Under the pieces are notes generated by a model that did not search any database, was not told where the DNA came from, and saw only the letters and a program-made list of their open reading frames with translations. Below, piece after piece: positions 31,876 to 39,263 of a stretch of 44,503 bases of DNA (position 1 is its first letter; every line of letters begins with the position of its first letter). This stretch comes from Candidatus Neomicrothrix sp. UBA7884 (lineage in GTDB: Bacteria; Actinomycetota; Acidimicrobiia; Acidimicrobiales; MedAcidi-G1). The stretch is from positions 1 through 44,503 of the forward strand of contig DLRQ01000051.1 in assembly GCA_002501135.1 (NCBI GenBank). The letters are read 5' to 3'. The position numbers and the translations under genes are program-made.

Positions 31876-33435
31876 TCAGTTGACCTGACGCTCGTGGCCC
31901 TCCCAGTAGGGGTCCCGTAGCTCGCGCTTGAGTATCTTGCCTGTCGGGTTCCGTGGGATGGCCTCGACGAAGTCGACCGACTTGGGGCACTTGAACCCGG
32001 CCAGACGCTCCCTGGAGAAGGCCATGATGTCCTCTGCTGTCGCGCCACTGTCGGGAACCGGGATCACCAGAGCCTTGCCGACCTCACCCCACTTCTCGTC
32101 GGGTACCCCGATAACCGCTATGTCGAGAACGCCCTCATGGGCCATGAGGGCGTTCTCAATCTCGGCCGGGTAGATGTTCTCGCCGCCGGAGATGATCATG
32201 TCCTTCACGCGGTCGTAGATGAACAGATAGCCGTCCTCCATGTAGGCGGCGTCCCCGGACCGGAACCAGCCGTCGCCGGGGAGTGCTTTGGCCGACTCCC
32301 CGGGCATCTGCCAGTAACCGGACATGATCTGCCCGGACCGTATCCAGACCTCGCCGACCTCACCGTCGGGCAGTCGGTCACCTGTGTCGGGGTCGATGAT
32401 GTGAATCTCGGTTCCCGCTATCGGTTTGCCGGCTGAGCGCAGGAGATTCTGTCTCGGCCCACCCGGGTCGTGGTCCTCAGGCAGCAACTGGGTGACCACG
32501 CCGGTCGTTTCGGTGAGGCCGTAGACCTGTGAGTACTCGCAGCCAAACATCTTCATGGAGTTGACGAGCACGTCCTCGGTGATGGGTGAGGCACCGTAGG
32601 CAATCGTCTTCATGGAGGAGAGGTCAATCCCCTCACTCGGAACCATTGAGAAGAACGCAAGGACCGCTGGCACGAAGAAGGCATGCGAAATCTGCTCTGA
32701 CTCGATGAGCTGGAGCCCGGCCACCGGATCGAACTCGCGCACCAGGATCGATGTGGCTCCACTGCCCATGCCGAAGAACGCCCAACCGCTACCCCCGATG
32801 TGGAACAGCGGCATCATGACCATGGTCCGTGCGTCGCCGGTCATCTCCCAGTCGACGTTGTTAAACGCCGCGTTGAAGTTGGAGTTGGTGAGCTGGGCAC
32901 CCTTTGGCATGCCGGTTGTTCCTGAGGTGTAGAGCTGCATCGAGACGTCATCAGGCTGAGCATCATGGACGTCGCTCTCGGTCGGGTGAGCGTTGCGCCA
33001 CTCGTCGTAGGAGATGTGGGTCTCGTGGGAGCCAATGACCACAATGCGCCTGACGCTCTCAAGGTCGGCCTCGAACGCTGAAAGGTGCTCGGCCAGGTCC
33101 TCATGGATGACCAGGACCGGAGCCTTGGAATCGTTGACGATGTAGGCCATCTCGGGCGGCGCAAGACGCCAGTTGACGGCGACGGTCACGGCATTGATGA
33201 AACTGCATCCGAACGCCAGCTCGAAATACTCGGGGCCGTTCTTGTCGATGTACGCGATGCGGTCCTTCGGGCCCACACCGTCTGCCCGAAGGGCGTTGGC
33301 CACCTGCCCTGAACGGTCCTTCATCTCGGACCAGGTGATGTGCTCATCGCCGTAGATGATCATGTCGGCGTCGGGCTTCTGGGCCGTACCGGTCAGGATG
33401 ATGTCTGAGATGTTTGATAGTTCACGAATGTCCAT
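31876..33435 (-). CDS. Acyl-CoA ligase (AMP-forming)
   Basis: ANL-superfamily ligase of 519 residues, activating a carboxylic acid with ATP and CoA. P-loop YTSGTTGMPKGA is at 169-180, with QVYGLTETTGVV and the hinge WFRSGDAAYMEDGYLFIYDR, followed by KDMIISGGENIYPAEIE and the catalytic Lys in NPTGKILKREL. It differs clearly from the synthetase at the left end of the window, so the two are paralogues with different substrates. Codons 427-437 coincide with a 33-bp palindrome. Start ATG 33435 has TATGTT 8 nt upstream. A degenerate lipoprotein gene ends 33 nt upstream. Confidence 0.92.
   Translation of the reverse strand: MDIRELSNISDIILTGTAQKPDADMIIYGDEHITWSEMKDRSGQVANALRADGVGPKDRIAYIDKNGPEYFELAFGCSFINAVTVAVNWRLAPPEMAYIVNDSKAPVLVIHEDLAEHLSAFEADLESVRRIVVIGSHETHISYDEWRNAHPTESDVHDAQPDDVSMQLYTSGTTGMPKGAQLTNSNFNAAFNNVDWEMTGDARTMVMMPLFHIGGSGWAFFGMGSGATSILVREFDPVAGLQLIESEQISHAFFVPAVLAFFSMVPSEGIDLSSMKTIAYGASPITEDVLVNSMKMFGCEYSQVYGLTETTGVVTQLLPEDHDPGGPRQNLLRSAGKPIAGTEIHIIDPDTGDRLPDGEVGEVWIRSGQIMSGYWQMPGESAKALPGDGWFRSGDAAYMEDGYLFIYDRVKDMIISGGENIYPAEIENALMAHEGVLDIAVIGVPDEKWGEVGKALVIPVPDSGATAEDIMAFSRERLAGFKCPKSVDFVEAIPRNPTGKILKRELRDPYWEGHERQVN
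32125..32157. repeat. 33-bp near-perfect palindrome inside the acyl-CoA ligase gene
   Basis: GAGAACGCCCTCATGG (32125-32140), one central base, then its exact complement CCATGAGGGCGTTCTC (32142-32157): 16-bp arms with a single-base centre. It is exactly in register with the codons and encodes ENALMAHEGVL, part of the conserved region after the NIYPAEIE motif. The protein sequence looks normal for the family, so the palindrome does not break the gene. Confidence 0.85.
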
Positions 33436-33443
33436 GACAACGG

Positions 33444-33449
33444 AACATA
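33444..33449 (-). promoter_or_regulatory. -10 element of the acyl-CoA ligase gene
   Basis: TATGTT on the minus strand, 8 nt before ATG 33435, in the 33-nt gap after the lipoprotein pseudogene. Confidence 0.33.
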
Positions 33450-33468
33450 CACCCGGCCAGTTACACAG

Positions 33469-33998
33469 TCATGGGCCGGGGCAACCTTGCCAGATGTCGG
33501 TATCGGGATGGTATGCGGCCCACCCGTACCACTCGGTCACGAAGCTGATCACAAAACTGGGTTGCCGACCGTCGGAGCCGGAGCCATCAAGCCGCCAGTC
33601 GCCTCCCAGGTCATCGACGATGCCACCCCGGCCCGGGCTGAAGGTGCGAACCTCACCGTCCACGAGCGCCTCGAACGCAATCCCGAAAATGGAATCGGGA
33701 TTCAACACAACGACTACCGGCACTCCCCCCAGGTCATCTGCAACGACGGTCAGCTCGCTGACATCCGCCAGCCGGTAGGCGCGAGACCCCGAGTGGTCGG
33801 GGCGGTCGTCGACGTTGGGCTGGTGGTGGCGGCACTGGCCATTTCGCCAACTTCGACCGGAGCCGAGGTCGATGCGTCGGCCTAGATCTGGGGCGTGGCC
33901 GCCATCGCAGGCTCCACTGCCGTCGCTGCCTCGTCCGCACCACCAGAGCAGCCCGACAGCGAGATCGCCAACACCGCTACCACGAGCCTGCGCACCAC
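33469..33998 (-). pseudogene. Broken DUF3179-type lipoprotein gene
   Basis: On the minus strand, GTG 33998 opens VVRRLVVAVLAISLSGC, a lipoprotein signal with lipobox LSGC, followed by a Thr/Ala/Pro/Ser-rich linker. The frame meets TAG at 33882-33884 but the linker composition continues in the same frame (ADASTSAPVEVGEMASAATT) for about 30 codons. A one-base shift then continues as SRAYRLADVSELTVVADDLGG, ending at TGA 33469 with FVTEWYGWAAYHPDTDIW. The last part resembles the C-terminal region of DUF3179 proteins, which normally exceed 300 residues, so the middle is probably lost too. An intact short protein from GTG 33723 (84 residues) is the alternative but lacks a signal. This accounts for the 618-nt stretch 33436-34053 without an intact gene. 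Confidence 0.6.
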
Positions 33999-34040
33999 GT
34001 CACTATCCCACCCGGTCCGTCGCCGTGACAAGGGACCTGC

Positions 34041-34046
34041 CACACT
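34041..34046 (+). promoter_or_regulatory. Weak -10-like element before the lipocalin-like gene
   Basis: CACACT lies 7 nt before ATG 34054. It departs from TANNNT only in the first base, at the same spacing as the other leaderless candidates. Confidence 0.2.
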
Positions 34047-34053
34047 CGAAGGC

Positions 34054-35085
34054 ATGGCTGAGGCTTCGGGGATCCGTCTGGTGCTGGAACCCGGCGACGA
34101 GTACAACCACGAACCCGACCCGGTGCCCAACTACAACGAGTCGATGTACTTCAACGTGGTCGACCACGCGACCGGCGTCGGTGGATGGTTCCGCCTGGGG
34201 AACCGGGTGAACGAGGGCTACGCCGAGATGTCGTGCTGCGTGTACCTGCCCGACGGCCGGGTGGGCTTCATGTTCAAGCGACCGCGCATCGAAACCAACG
34301 AGGTATTCGACGCCGCCGGCATGCGCTTCGAAGTTGAGGAACCCTTCGACCGGCTACGGGTCCGCTACGAGGGACCGGTCTGCCTGCTGGGCGACCCCGG
34401 CGAGATGGCCGAACCCAAGTTGGCCTTCTCAACCAACCCGATCGTGGACTGCAGCATCGACCTGGCGTACCGGGGCATCTCCCCGATGCTGGGTGGACGG
34501 CCCGTTGACGCTGTCACCGGCGAGGAGCCTTCACAAGAGGCGGCACAGTCGTTTGCCAAGGCCCACTACGAACAGCACATGGCTGCCACCGGTCTCATCC
34601 AGGTCGACGGTGAGCGCTTCGAGGTGGACGGGCTCGGCCTGCGTGACAAGTCCTGGGGAGCCCGCTACTGGCAAGCGATCTCCTGGTACCGCTGGCTGCC
34701 CCTCGTCTTCGACGAGGACTTCGCCATGGTCATCTCGCTCATCAGCCGTGACGGCCTGGCCACCCGGTCGGGGGGCATGGTGCTGCACGGCGACGTGTAC
34801 CACGAGATAACCGACGTCTCGATCGACACCACCTGGGACGAAGCCTGGTACCAGACCGGGCTTGTTGCCACCGTCACCACTGCCGAACGCACCTACGAGG
34901 TCGTAGGCGATGTCACGTCGCTGATCCCGCTACGGAACCGCCGGACCACGTCCGAAGGCGACGAGTTGCTGACGAGAATCACCGAGGGCCTGACCCGCTT
35001 CACCTGTGACGGCCATGTCGGCTGGGGCCTGTCCGAGTACCTGGACCAGATAGTCGAGGGCCTCCCCTTGGGAGCCGTCCTGTAG
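34054..35085 (+). CDS. Unrecognised protein, possibly AttH/CrtC lipocalin-like
   Basis: 343 residues, no signal peptide or membrane segment, rich in Asp, Glu and aromatics. I do not firmly recognise it. The segment LGLRDKSWGARYWQAISWYRW, followed by beta-rich sequence (HGDVYHEITDVSI), recalls the RDxSWGxR motif of the two-lipocalin AttH/carotenoid hydratase fold, and similar proteins of unknown function are common in actinobacteria. A hydrolase, hydratase or lipid-binding role is speculative. I chose ATG 34054 because the frame upstream of it (open to 33895) is antisense to the lipoprotein pseudogene. It ends 37 nt before the toxin-antitoxin pair. Confidence 0.7.
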   Translation: MAEASGIRLVLEPGDEYNHEPDPVPNYNESMYFNVVDHATGVGGWFRLGNRVNEGYAEMSCCVYLPDGRVGFMFKRPRIETNEVFDAAGMRFEVEEPFDRLRVRYEGPVCLLGDPGEMAEPKLAFSTNPIVDCSIDLAYRGISPMLGGRPVDAVTGEEPSQEAAQSFAKAHYEQHMAATGLIQVDGERFEVDGLGLRDKSWGARYWQAISWYRWLPLVFDEDFAMVISLISRDGLATRSGGMVLHGDVYHEITDVSIDTTWDEAWYQTGLVATVTTAERTYEVVGDVTSLIPLRNRRTTSEGDELLTRITEGLTRFTCDGHVGWGLSEYLDQIVEGLPLGAVL

Positions 35086-35096
35086 GTTCCACCACT

Positions 35097-35129
35097 GTGT
35101 CATACGTACTACCATCAGACGTATGACAC
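35097..35129. promoter_or_regulatory. Operator of the toxin-antitoxin operon
   Basis: GTGTCATACGT (35097-35107) and ACGTATGACAC (35119-35129) form a perfect 11-bp inverted repeat with an 11-nt centre. One arm overlaps the antitoxin start codon and the centre contains the -10 (TACCAT, 35110-35115). A dimeric ribbon-helix-helix antitoxin binding both arms would shut off its own promoter, the usual autoregulation of such operons. Confidence 0.6.
35110..35115 (+). promoter_or_regulatory. -10 element of the toxin-antitoxin operon
   Basis: TACCAT, 7 nt before ATG 35123; no ribosome-binding site is visible, so a leaderless mRNA is likely. It lies exactly between the two operator arms. Confidence 0.4.
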
Positions 35130-35374
35130 TCCTGAGCGTCCGACTCGATGACGAGATATCGGACGAGATCGACACCTGGTCCAACTACCTGGGTGTGTCG
35201 CGATCCGACCTGGTCCGCGACGCCCTGCGCCGCCACCTGGTAACCCTCACGGGCGAACGCGACTCCGAGGCATGGGAGGAGCACCCGCTGGACGAGAACG
35301 AACTCCAGCTCACCGAGATCGCCGATTCCGGCCCAACCGAGGACTGGTCGGACTGGCACGATGCAACGGGGTGA
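35123..35374 (+). CDS. Ribbon-helix-helix (CopG-type) antitoxin
   Basis: 83 residues. The first 45 form a ribbon-helix-helix DNA-binding domain (LLSVRLDDEISDEIDTWSNY, then GVSRSDLVRDALRRHL). The acidic C-terminal half (ERDSEAWEEHPLDENE and PTEDWSDWHD) is the expected toxin-binding, proteolysis-prone tail. It precedes a MazF-like toxin and overlaps it by 14 nt, the standard antitoxin-first order. An inverted repeat surrounds its start codon. There is no other function for so small an RHH protein in this setting that fits better. Confidence 0.9.
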   Translation: MTLLSVRLDDEISDEIDTWSNYLGVSRSDLVRDALRRHLVTLTGERDSEAWEEHPLDENELQLTEIADSGPTEDWSDWHDATG

Positions 35375-35669
35375 GGTCTGGTTCACCGCGACGCCGGGCG
35401 GCGACCGCCCCGTCCTTGTACTCACCCGAGATCCGGTTGCCGATCGAATCGGTCACGTGGTCGTGGCGCTGCTCACCAGGACGAGACGGGGCCTGATCTC
35501 CGAGCTTCCCCTACGGGCCGACATCGACGGTCTTCCCACCGACTGCGTCGTCAACTTCGACAACATCCACACGATCGCACGGGACACGTTCAGGCGACGT
35601 GTGACGACCCTCTCAGATGCCCGCATGAAACAGGCCTGCTGGACCCTCGAGGCCGCAGTGGGCTGCTGA
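35361..35669 (+). CDS. MazF/PemK-like mRNA interferase toxin
   Basis: 102 residues with the PemK/MazF beta-barrel pattern: MQRGEVWFTATPGGDRPVLVLTRD at the N-terminus, VVVALLTRTRRG, and LPTDCVVNFDNIHTIARD. The family cuts single-stranded RNA at short sites. The basic residue of RGEVW and the Thr-Arg of LLTRTRR are candidate catalytic residues. The sequence preference cannot be read. ATG 35361 lies inside the antitoxin gene, so translation is coupled. The stop codon forms the loop of a GC-rich hairpin. Confidence 0.9.
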   Translation: MQRGEVWFTATPGGDRPVLVLTRDPVADRIGHVVVALLTRTRRGLISELPLRADIDGLPTDCVVNFDNIHTIARDTFRRRVTTLSDARMKQACWTLEAAVGC

Positions 35670-35676
35670 GCAGCCC
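35660..35676. terminator. Hairpin with the toxin stop codon in its loop
   Basis: GGGCTGC (35660-35666), loop TGA (the toxin stop), GCAGCCC (35670-35676). It stands between two convergent genes (toxin and the monooxygenase-like gene ending at 35678) and could end transcription from both sides. No T tract. Confidence 0.4.
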
Positions 35677-35677
35677 C

Positions 35678-35980
35678 CTAGATCAGCCTGGTGACCGTGG
35701 CGCCGTCGAAACGCTCCACGGACATTCCGGTCACTCCGAAACCGGCCATTGCCCCCTGAAACTCGGCCATGTGGGACGAACCCATGTGGGCGCTGAGGGC
35801 TTCGTCGCTCTCCCACTTCTCAAAGATCCTGATTAGCCCCGCCTGTACCGGATCGATGCTGAGCACGTAGTCGATGCAGCCATCCTCGGCATGCGTTGCG
35901 GTCATCATCGGCACGATCGCCGCCACGGCGTCGTCGCTGCTGGCCGGGTCGATGTTGATGGTTCCTGCTATCACGATCAC
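35678..35980 (-). CDS. Antibiotic biosynthesis monooxygenase-like protein (putative quinol monooxygenase)
   Basis: 100-residue dimeric ferredoxin-like fold protein of the ABM/YgiN family: VIVIAGTINIDPAS as the first strand, CIDYVLSIDPVQAGLIRIFEKWESDEALSAHMGSSHM in the centre with the conserved F-E-x-W and HxxSxH-like features. Family members are cofactor-free quinol or aromatic oxygenases or stress proteins; the substrate here is unknown. I chose GTG 35980 with AGAGG 6 nt upstream over the longer frame to 36043, because residue 1 then begins the first strand. Divergent from tag. Confidence 0.82.
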   Translation of the reverse strand: MIVIAGTINIDPASSDDAVAAIVPMMTATHAEDGCIDYVLSIDPVQAGLIRIFEKWESDEALSAHMGSSHMAEFQGAMAGFGVTGMSVERFDGATVTRLI

Positions 35981-36063
35981 GGGAGGCCTCTGATTGGTCG
36001 GGCAATGGGTCGTCGGAGCGTAACGTCGGTCCCCGTGGAGCACAGCAGCGGACGGGGACGGAG

Positions 36064-36681
36064 ATGACTGAGGGCCTCGTCACCGGCGATAAAGGGATCG
36101 TGCGCTGCTGGTGGCCCGGCGGGCACGCCGACTACCTCGCATACCACGACGACGAATGGGGTCGGCCGACAACCGACGACACCCGACTGTTCGAGAAGAT
36201 CTGCCTCGAAGGGTTTCAGGCCGGGCTGTCATGGCTGACGATCCTGCGCAAGCGCGAGGCGTTCCGGTCCGGATTCGCCGGCTTCGACCCGGCAACTGTC
36301 GCCGGGTTCGGCCACGACGAAATAAACGGCCTGCTGGGCGATGTCGGCATCGTTCGCCACCGGGGCAAGATCGAGTCCACGATCAACAATGCCGCCCGGG
36401 CCCTGGAGGTGGCCGACGAATTCGGCTCCCTGGCCGCCTACCTGTGGTCATGGGAGCCGGCCGGTGAGGCCCGGTCCCCGGACGAACCGATACCCGCCAC
36501 CACGGCCGAGTCAACCGCTCTCAGCCGCGACCTGAAAACGAGAGGGTGGTCGTTCGTGGGGCCCACCACCGCATACGCCTTCATGCAGGCGATGGGCATG
36601 GTCAACGACCACCTGCCCGGCTGCGCCTTCCATTCCGTAGTGGAGGATGAGCGAGCGGCACTGCTCCGCCCAACCCTGTGA
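36064..36681 (+). CDS. tag: DNA-3-methyladenine glycosylase I
   Basis: Removes 3-methyladenine from alkylated DNA (base excision repair). 205 residues, close to E. coli Tag (187). Zinc ligands match: C15 (VRCWWPGG), H28 (AYHDDEWG), and H183 and C187 (DHLPGC). The adenine-recognition Glu is E49 in LEGFQAGLSWLTIL, and the helix-hairpin-helix segment is around GFGHDEINGLLGDVGIVRHRGKI. The stop overlaps the start of the helicase gene as GTGA, so a repair gene is translationally linked to a helicase. Confidence 0.96.
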   Translation: MTEGLVTGDKGIVRCWWPGGHADYLAYHDDEWGRPTTDDTRLFEKICLEGFQAGLSWLTILRKREAFRSGFAGFDPATVAGFGHDEINGLLGDVGIVRHRGKIESTINNAARALEVADEFGSLAAYLWSWEPAGEARSPDEPIPATTAESTALSRDLKTRGWSFVGPTTAYAFMQAMGMVNDHLPGCAFHSVVEDERAALLRPTL

Positions 36682-39254
36682 ACAGCAACCTCAACGCACG
36701 GCCCAACAGCACCAGCCTGCTCGATCGGCTGCCACAGGGCTCGAACCCCGACGAGATCCTGGAGGGCTTCGTCGCATGGGCCACCGAGGCCGGGCTCACG
36801 CTGTACCCGGCCCAGGAGGAGGCCATCCTGGAACTGCTGGCCGGCAACCACGTGATCCTGGCCACCCCCACCGGTTCGGGGAAGTCCCTCGTTGCCACGG
36901 CTGCCCACGCAGCCGCCCTCGCAAGGGGTGAACGCAGCGCCTACACGGCACCCATCAAGGCACTTGTCAGCGAGAAGTTCTTCGCACTCGCCCGCGACTT
37001 CGGATCCGACAACGTCGGCATGGTTACCGGCGACGCATCGGTCAATCCGGGTGCACCGATCATCGCCTGCACTGCCGAAATCCTCGCCCACAGAGCCCTA
37101 CGGGAAGGCCGCTCATGCGACGTGGGCCTCGTTGTGGCCGATGAATTCCACTACTACGCCGACCCTCAGCGCGGCTGGGCGTGGCAGGTACCCCTGCTGG
37201 AACTGACCGACACACAGTTTCTCCTCATGTCGGCGACCCTCGGCCCCACCACCAGGTTCGAGGATGACCTGACCGAGCGAACCGGCAGACCGACTGTGAC
37301 CGTGGCCGGCACCGAGCGACCGGTTCCGCTCACCTTTGAATACCGGGAGACCCCCCTTCACGAATCCATCACCGAGCTGGTCGACTCGGACCGGGCACCG
37401 ATCTACATCGTCCACTTCACCCAGAAGGCCGCCACCGAAAAGGCTCAGGACCTCTGCAGCCTCGACGTGGTCACCAGAGAGGAGAAGGCCGAGATCCGCG
37501 AGGCGGTCGGTGGCTTCAGGTTCGACACGCCCATCGGCAAGGACCTGCGCCGCTTCATCGGCCACGGAATCGGCCTTCACCACGCCGGCCTCCTCCCCCG
37601 CTACCGGCTACTCATCGAGAAGCTGGCCCAGGCTGGCCTTCTCAAGTTGATCTGTGGAACGGACACGCTCGGAGTCGGCGTCAACGTGCCGATCCGCACG
37701 GTCCTTTTCACCCAACTCTGCAAGTACGACGGCTCCACCACACGCCTGCTCTCCAACCGCGAGTTCGCACAGGTCGCTGGACGTGCCGGTCGTCGGGGCT
37801 TTGACGACGAGGGGCATGTCTGGGCCCAGGCTCCTGTGCACTGGATCGAGAACCGCCGGGCCGAGGCCAAGGTGGCAGCTGACCCGTCCCGCAGAAAGAA
37901 GTTGATGAAGAAGAAGCCACCGGAACGCGGCTACTCCCACTGGAATGAGGAGACGTTCGACAAGATGGTCAGCGGCGACCCCGAACCCCTGGACTCCAGC
38001 TTCGACGTCACCCACCAGATGGTCCTCAACGTGTTGTCCCGCCCCGGTGATGGCGGTGCCGACCTGCGACGGCTGCTCACCGACAACCACGAGCCGCGCA
38101 AGCGCCAGCGACAACACATCCGTCGGGCGATCGGCGTGTACCGCTCGCTCCGGGACGCCGGCATCATCGAGGAACTCAACGAACCAGACGACGAGAGCCG
38201 CATGGTCCGCATCGGGGTGGACCTCCAGGACGACTTCGCCCTGCACCAGCCGCTGTCACTTTTCGCCCTCGAGGTGATCCCTGAGTTGGGTGACGAGGGC
38301 TCCGACCAGACACCCGAACAACACGCCCTGGACCTTCTTTCGGTCGTCGAATCGGTGCTGGAGAACCCCGGGGTCATCCTTGCCGCACAGGTCAACCGCC
38401 TGAAGACAGAGCTGATCAACAGGCTCAAGATGGAGGGTGTCGAGTACGAGGAACGCATGGAACGCCTCAACGAGGTGCGTCCTCCACGACCGTTGGCCGA
38501 GTTCCTCTACGGAACCTTCGACGTGTTCCGCAGTCACCACCCGTGGGTCGGCGACGAGAACGTCCAGCCCAAGTCTGTGGCACGCGAGATGTACGAACTG
38601 GGCTTCAACTTCAGGCAGTACGTGGAGCACCACGGCCTGAAGCGGTCAGAGGGTGTCGTGCTGCGCTACCTGACGCAGGCCTACAAGGCGGTCGTCCAGA
38701 ACGTGCCCGACGAGGAAAAGACCGAGGAACTCCGCGATCTCGAAGCCTGGCTCGGCGAGACCGTGCGCCAGGTCGACTCCAGCCTCATCGACGAGTGGGA
38801 GAAGCTACGCAACCCGGACCCGGACGACACGGGGCCCATCGATGGTGCCGAGCCCGAGCGCCCCGACGTGACCACGTCGGTGAGGGCTTTTCGGGTAATG
38901 GTGCGAAACGAGGTCTTCAGATGGGTGCAGCTGCTCTCCCGCCGAAGCGGTGAGGCCACCGACGTACTCGCCGAGGTGCCTTCCATAGGCGACGCAGCGT
39001 GGAACGCCGACTCGATCAGGGAGGCAATCGCCCCCTACTGGGAGGACCATTCGGTTATGCCAACCGACAGCCACGCAAGGGGCGGCGAGTACTTCGTGCT
39101 TGACGACAGCACACCCGACATGTGGCCGGCAACCCAGACAATCGCCGACCCCGACGGCTTCAACGAGTGGGTCCTGGACGGTCGCGTGGACCTGGCCGCA
39201 TCACGTGAGGAGGGGCGAGCAGTCGTCCGGCTGGGTGGAATCAGACGCCTGTGA
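36678..39254 (+). CDS. Ski2-like DEAD/DEAH-box helicase with DUF3516-type C-terminus
   Basis: 858 residues. Helicase core: Walker A ATPTGSGKS at 62-70, motif Ia APIKALVSEK, motif II DEFH at 155-158 (Phe in place of Val), motif III SAT at 185-187 and motif VI QVAGRAGRRG at 365-374, with LHHAGLLPRYR and GTDTLGVGVN typical of Ski2/Mtr4/HelY relatives. The C-terminal 450 residues are helical and charged and resemble the actinobacterial DUF3516 extension. The role is probably RNA or DNA unwinding in turnover or repair. GTG 36678 overlaps the tag stop by 4 nt. Convergent with the polyprenyl synthase gene 9 nt beyond its stop. Confidence 0.92.
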   Translation: MNSNLNARPNSTSLLDRLPQGSNPDEILEGFVAWATEAGLTLYPAQEEAILELLAGNHVILATPTGSGKSLVATAAHAAALARGERSAYTAPIKALVSEKFFALARDFGSDNVGMVTGDASVNPGAPIIACTAEILAHRALREGRSCDVGLVVADEFHYYADPQRGWAWQVPLLELTDTQFLLMSATLGPTTRFEDDLTERTGRPTVTVAGTERPVPLTFEYRETPLHESITELVDSDRAPIYIVHFTQKAATEKAQDLCSLDVVTREEKAEIREAVGGFRFDTPIGKDLRRFIGHGIGLHHAGLLPRYRLLIEKLAQAGLLKLICGTDTLGVGVNVPIRTVLFTQLCKYDGSTTRLLSNREFAQVAGRAGRRGFDDEGHVWAQAPVHWIENRRAEAKVAADPSRRKKLMKKKPPERGYSHWNEETFDKMVSGDPEPLDSSFDVTHQMVLNVLSRPGDGGADLRRLLTDNHEPRKRQRQHIRRAIGVYRSLRDAGIIEELNEPDDESRMVRIGVDLQDDFALHQPLSLFALEVIPELGDEGSDQTPEQHALDLLSVVESVLENPGVILAAQVNRLKTELINRLKMEGVEYEERMERLNEVRPPRPLAEFLYGTFDVFRSHHPWVGDENVQPKSVAREMYELGFNFRQYVEHHGLKRSEGVVLRYLTQAYKAVVQNVPDEEKTEELRDLEAWLGETVRQVDSSLIDEWEKLRNPDPDDTGPIDGAEPERPDVTTSVRAFRVMVRNEVFRWVQLLSRRSGEATDVLAEVPSIGDAAWNADSIREAIAPYWEDHSVMPTDSHARGGEYFVLDDSTPDMWPATQTIADPDGFNEWVLDGRVDLAASREEGRAVVRLGGIRRL

Positions 39255-39263
39255 CCCCGGATT

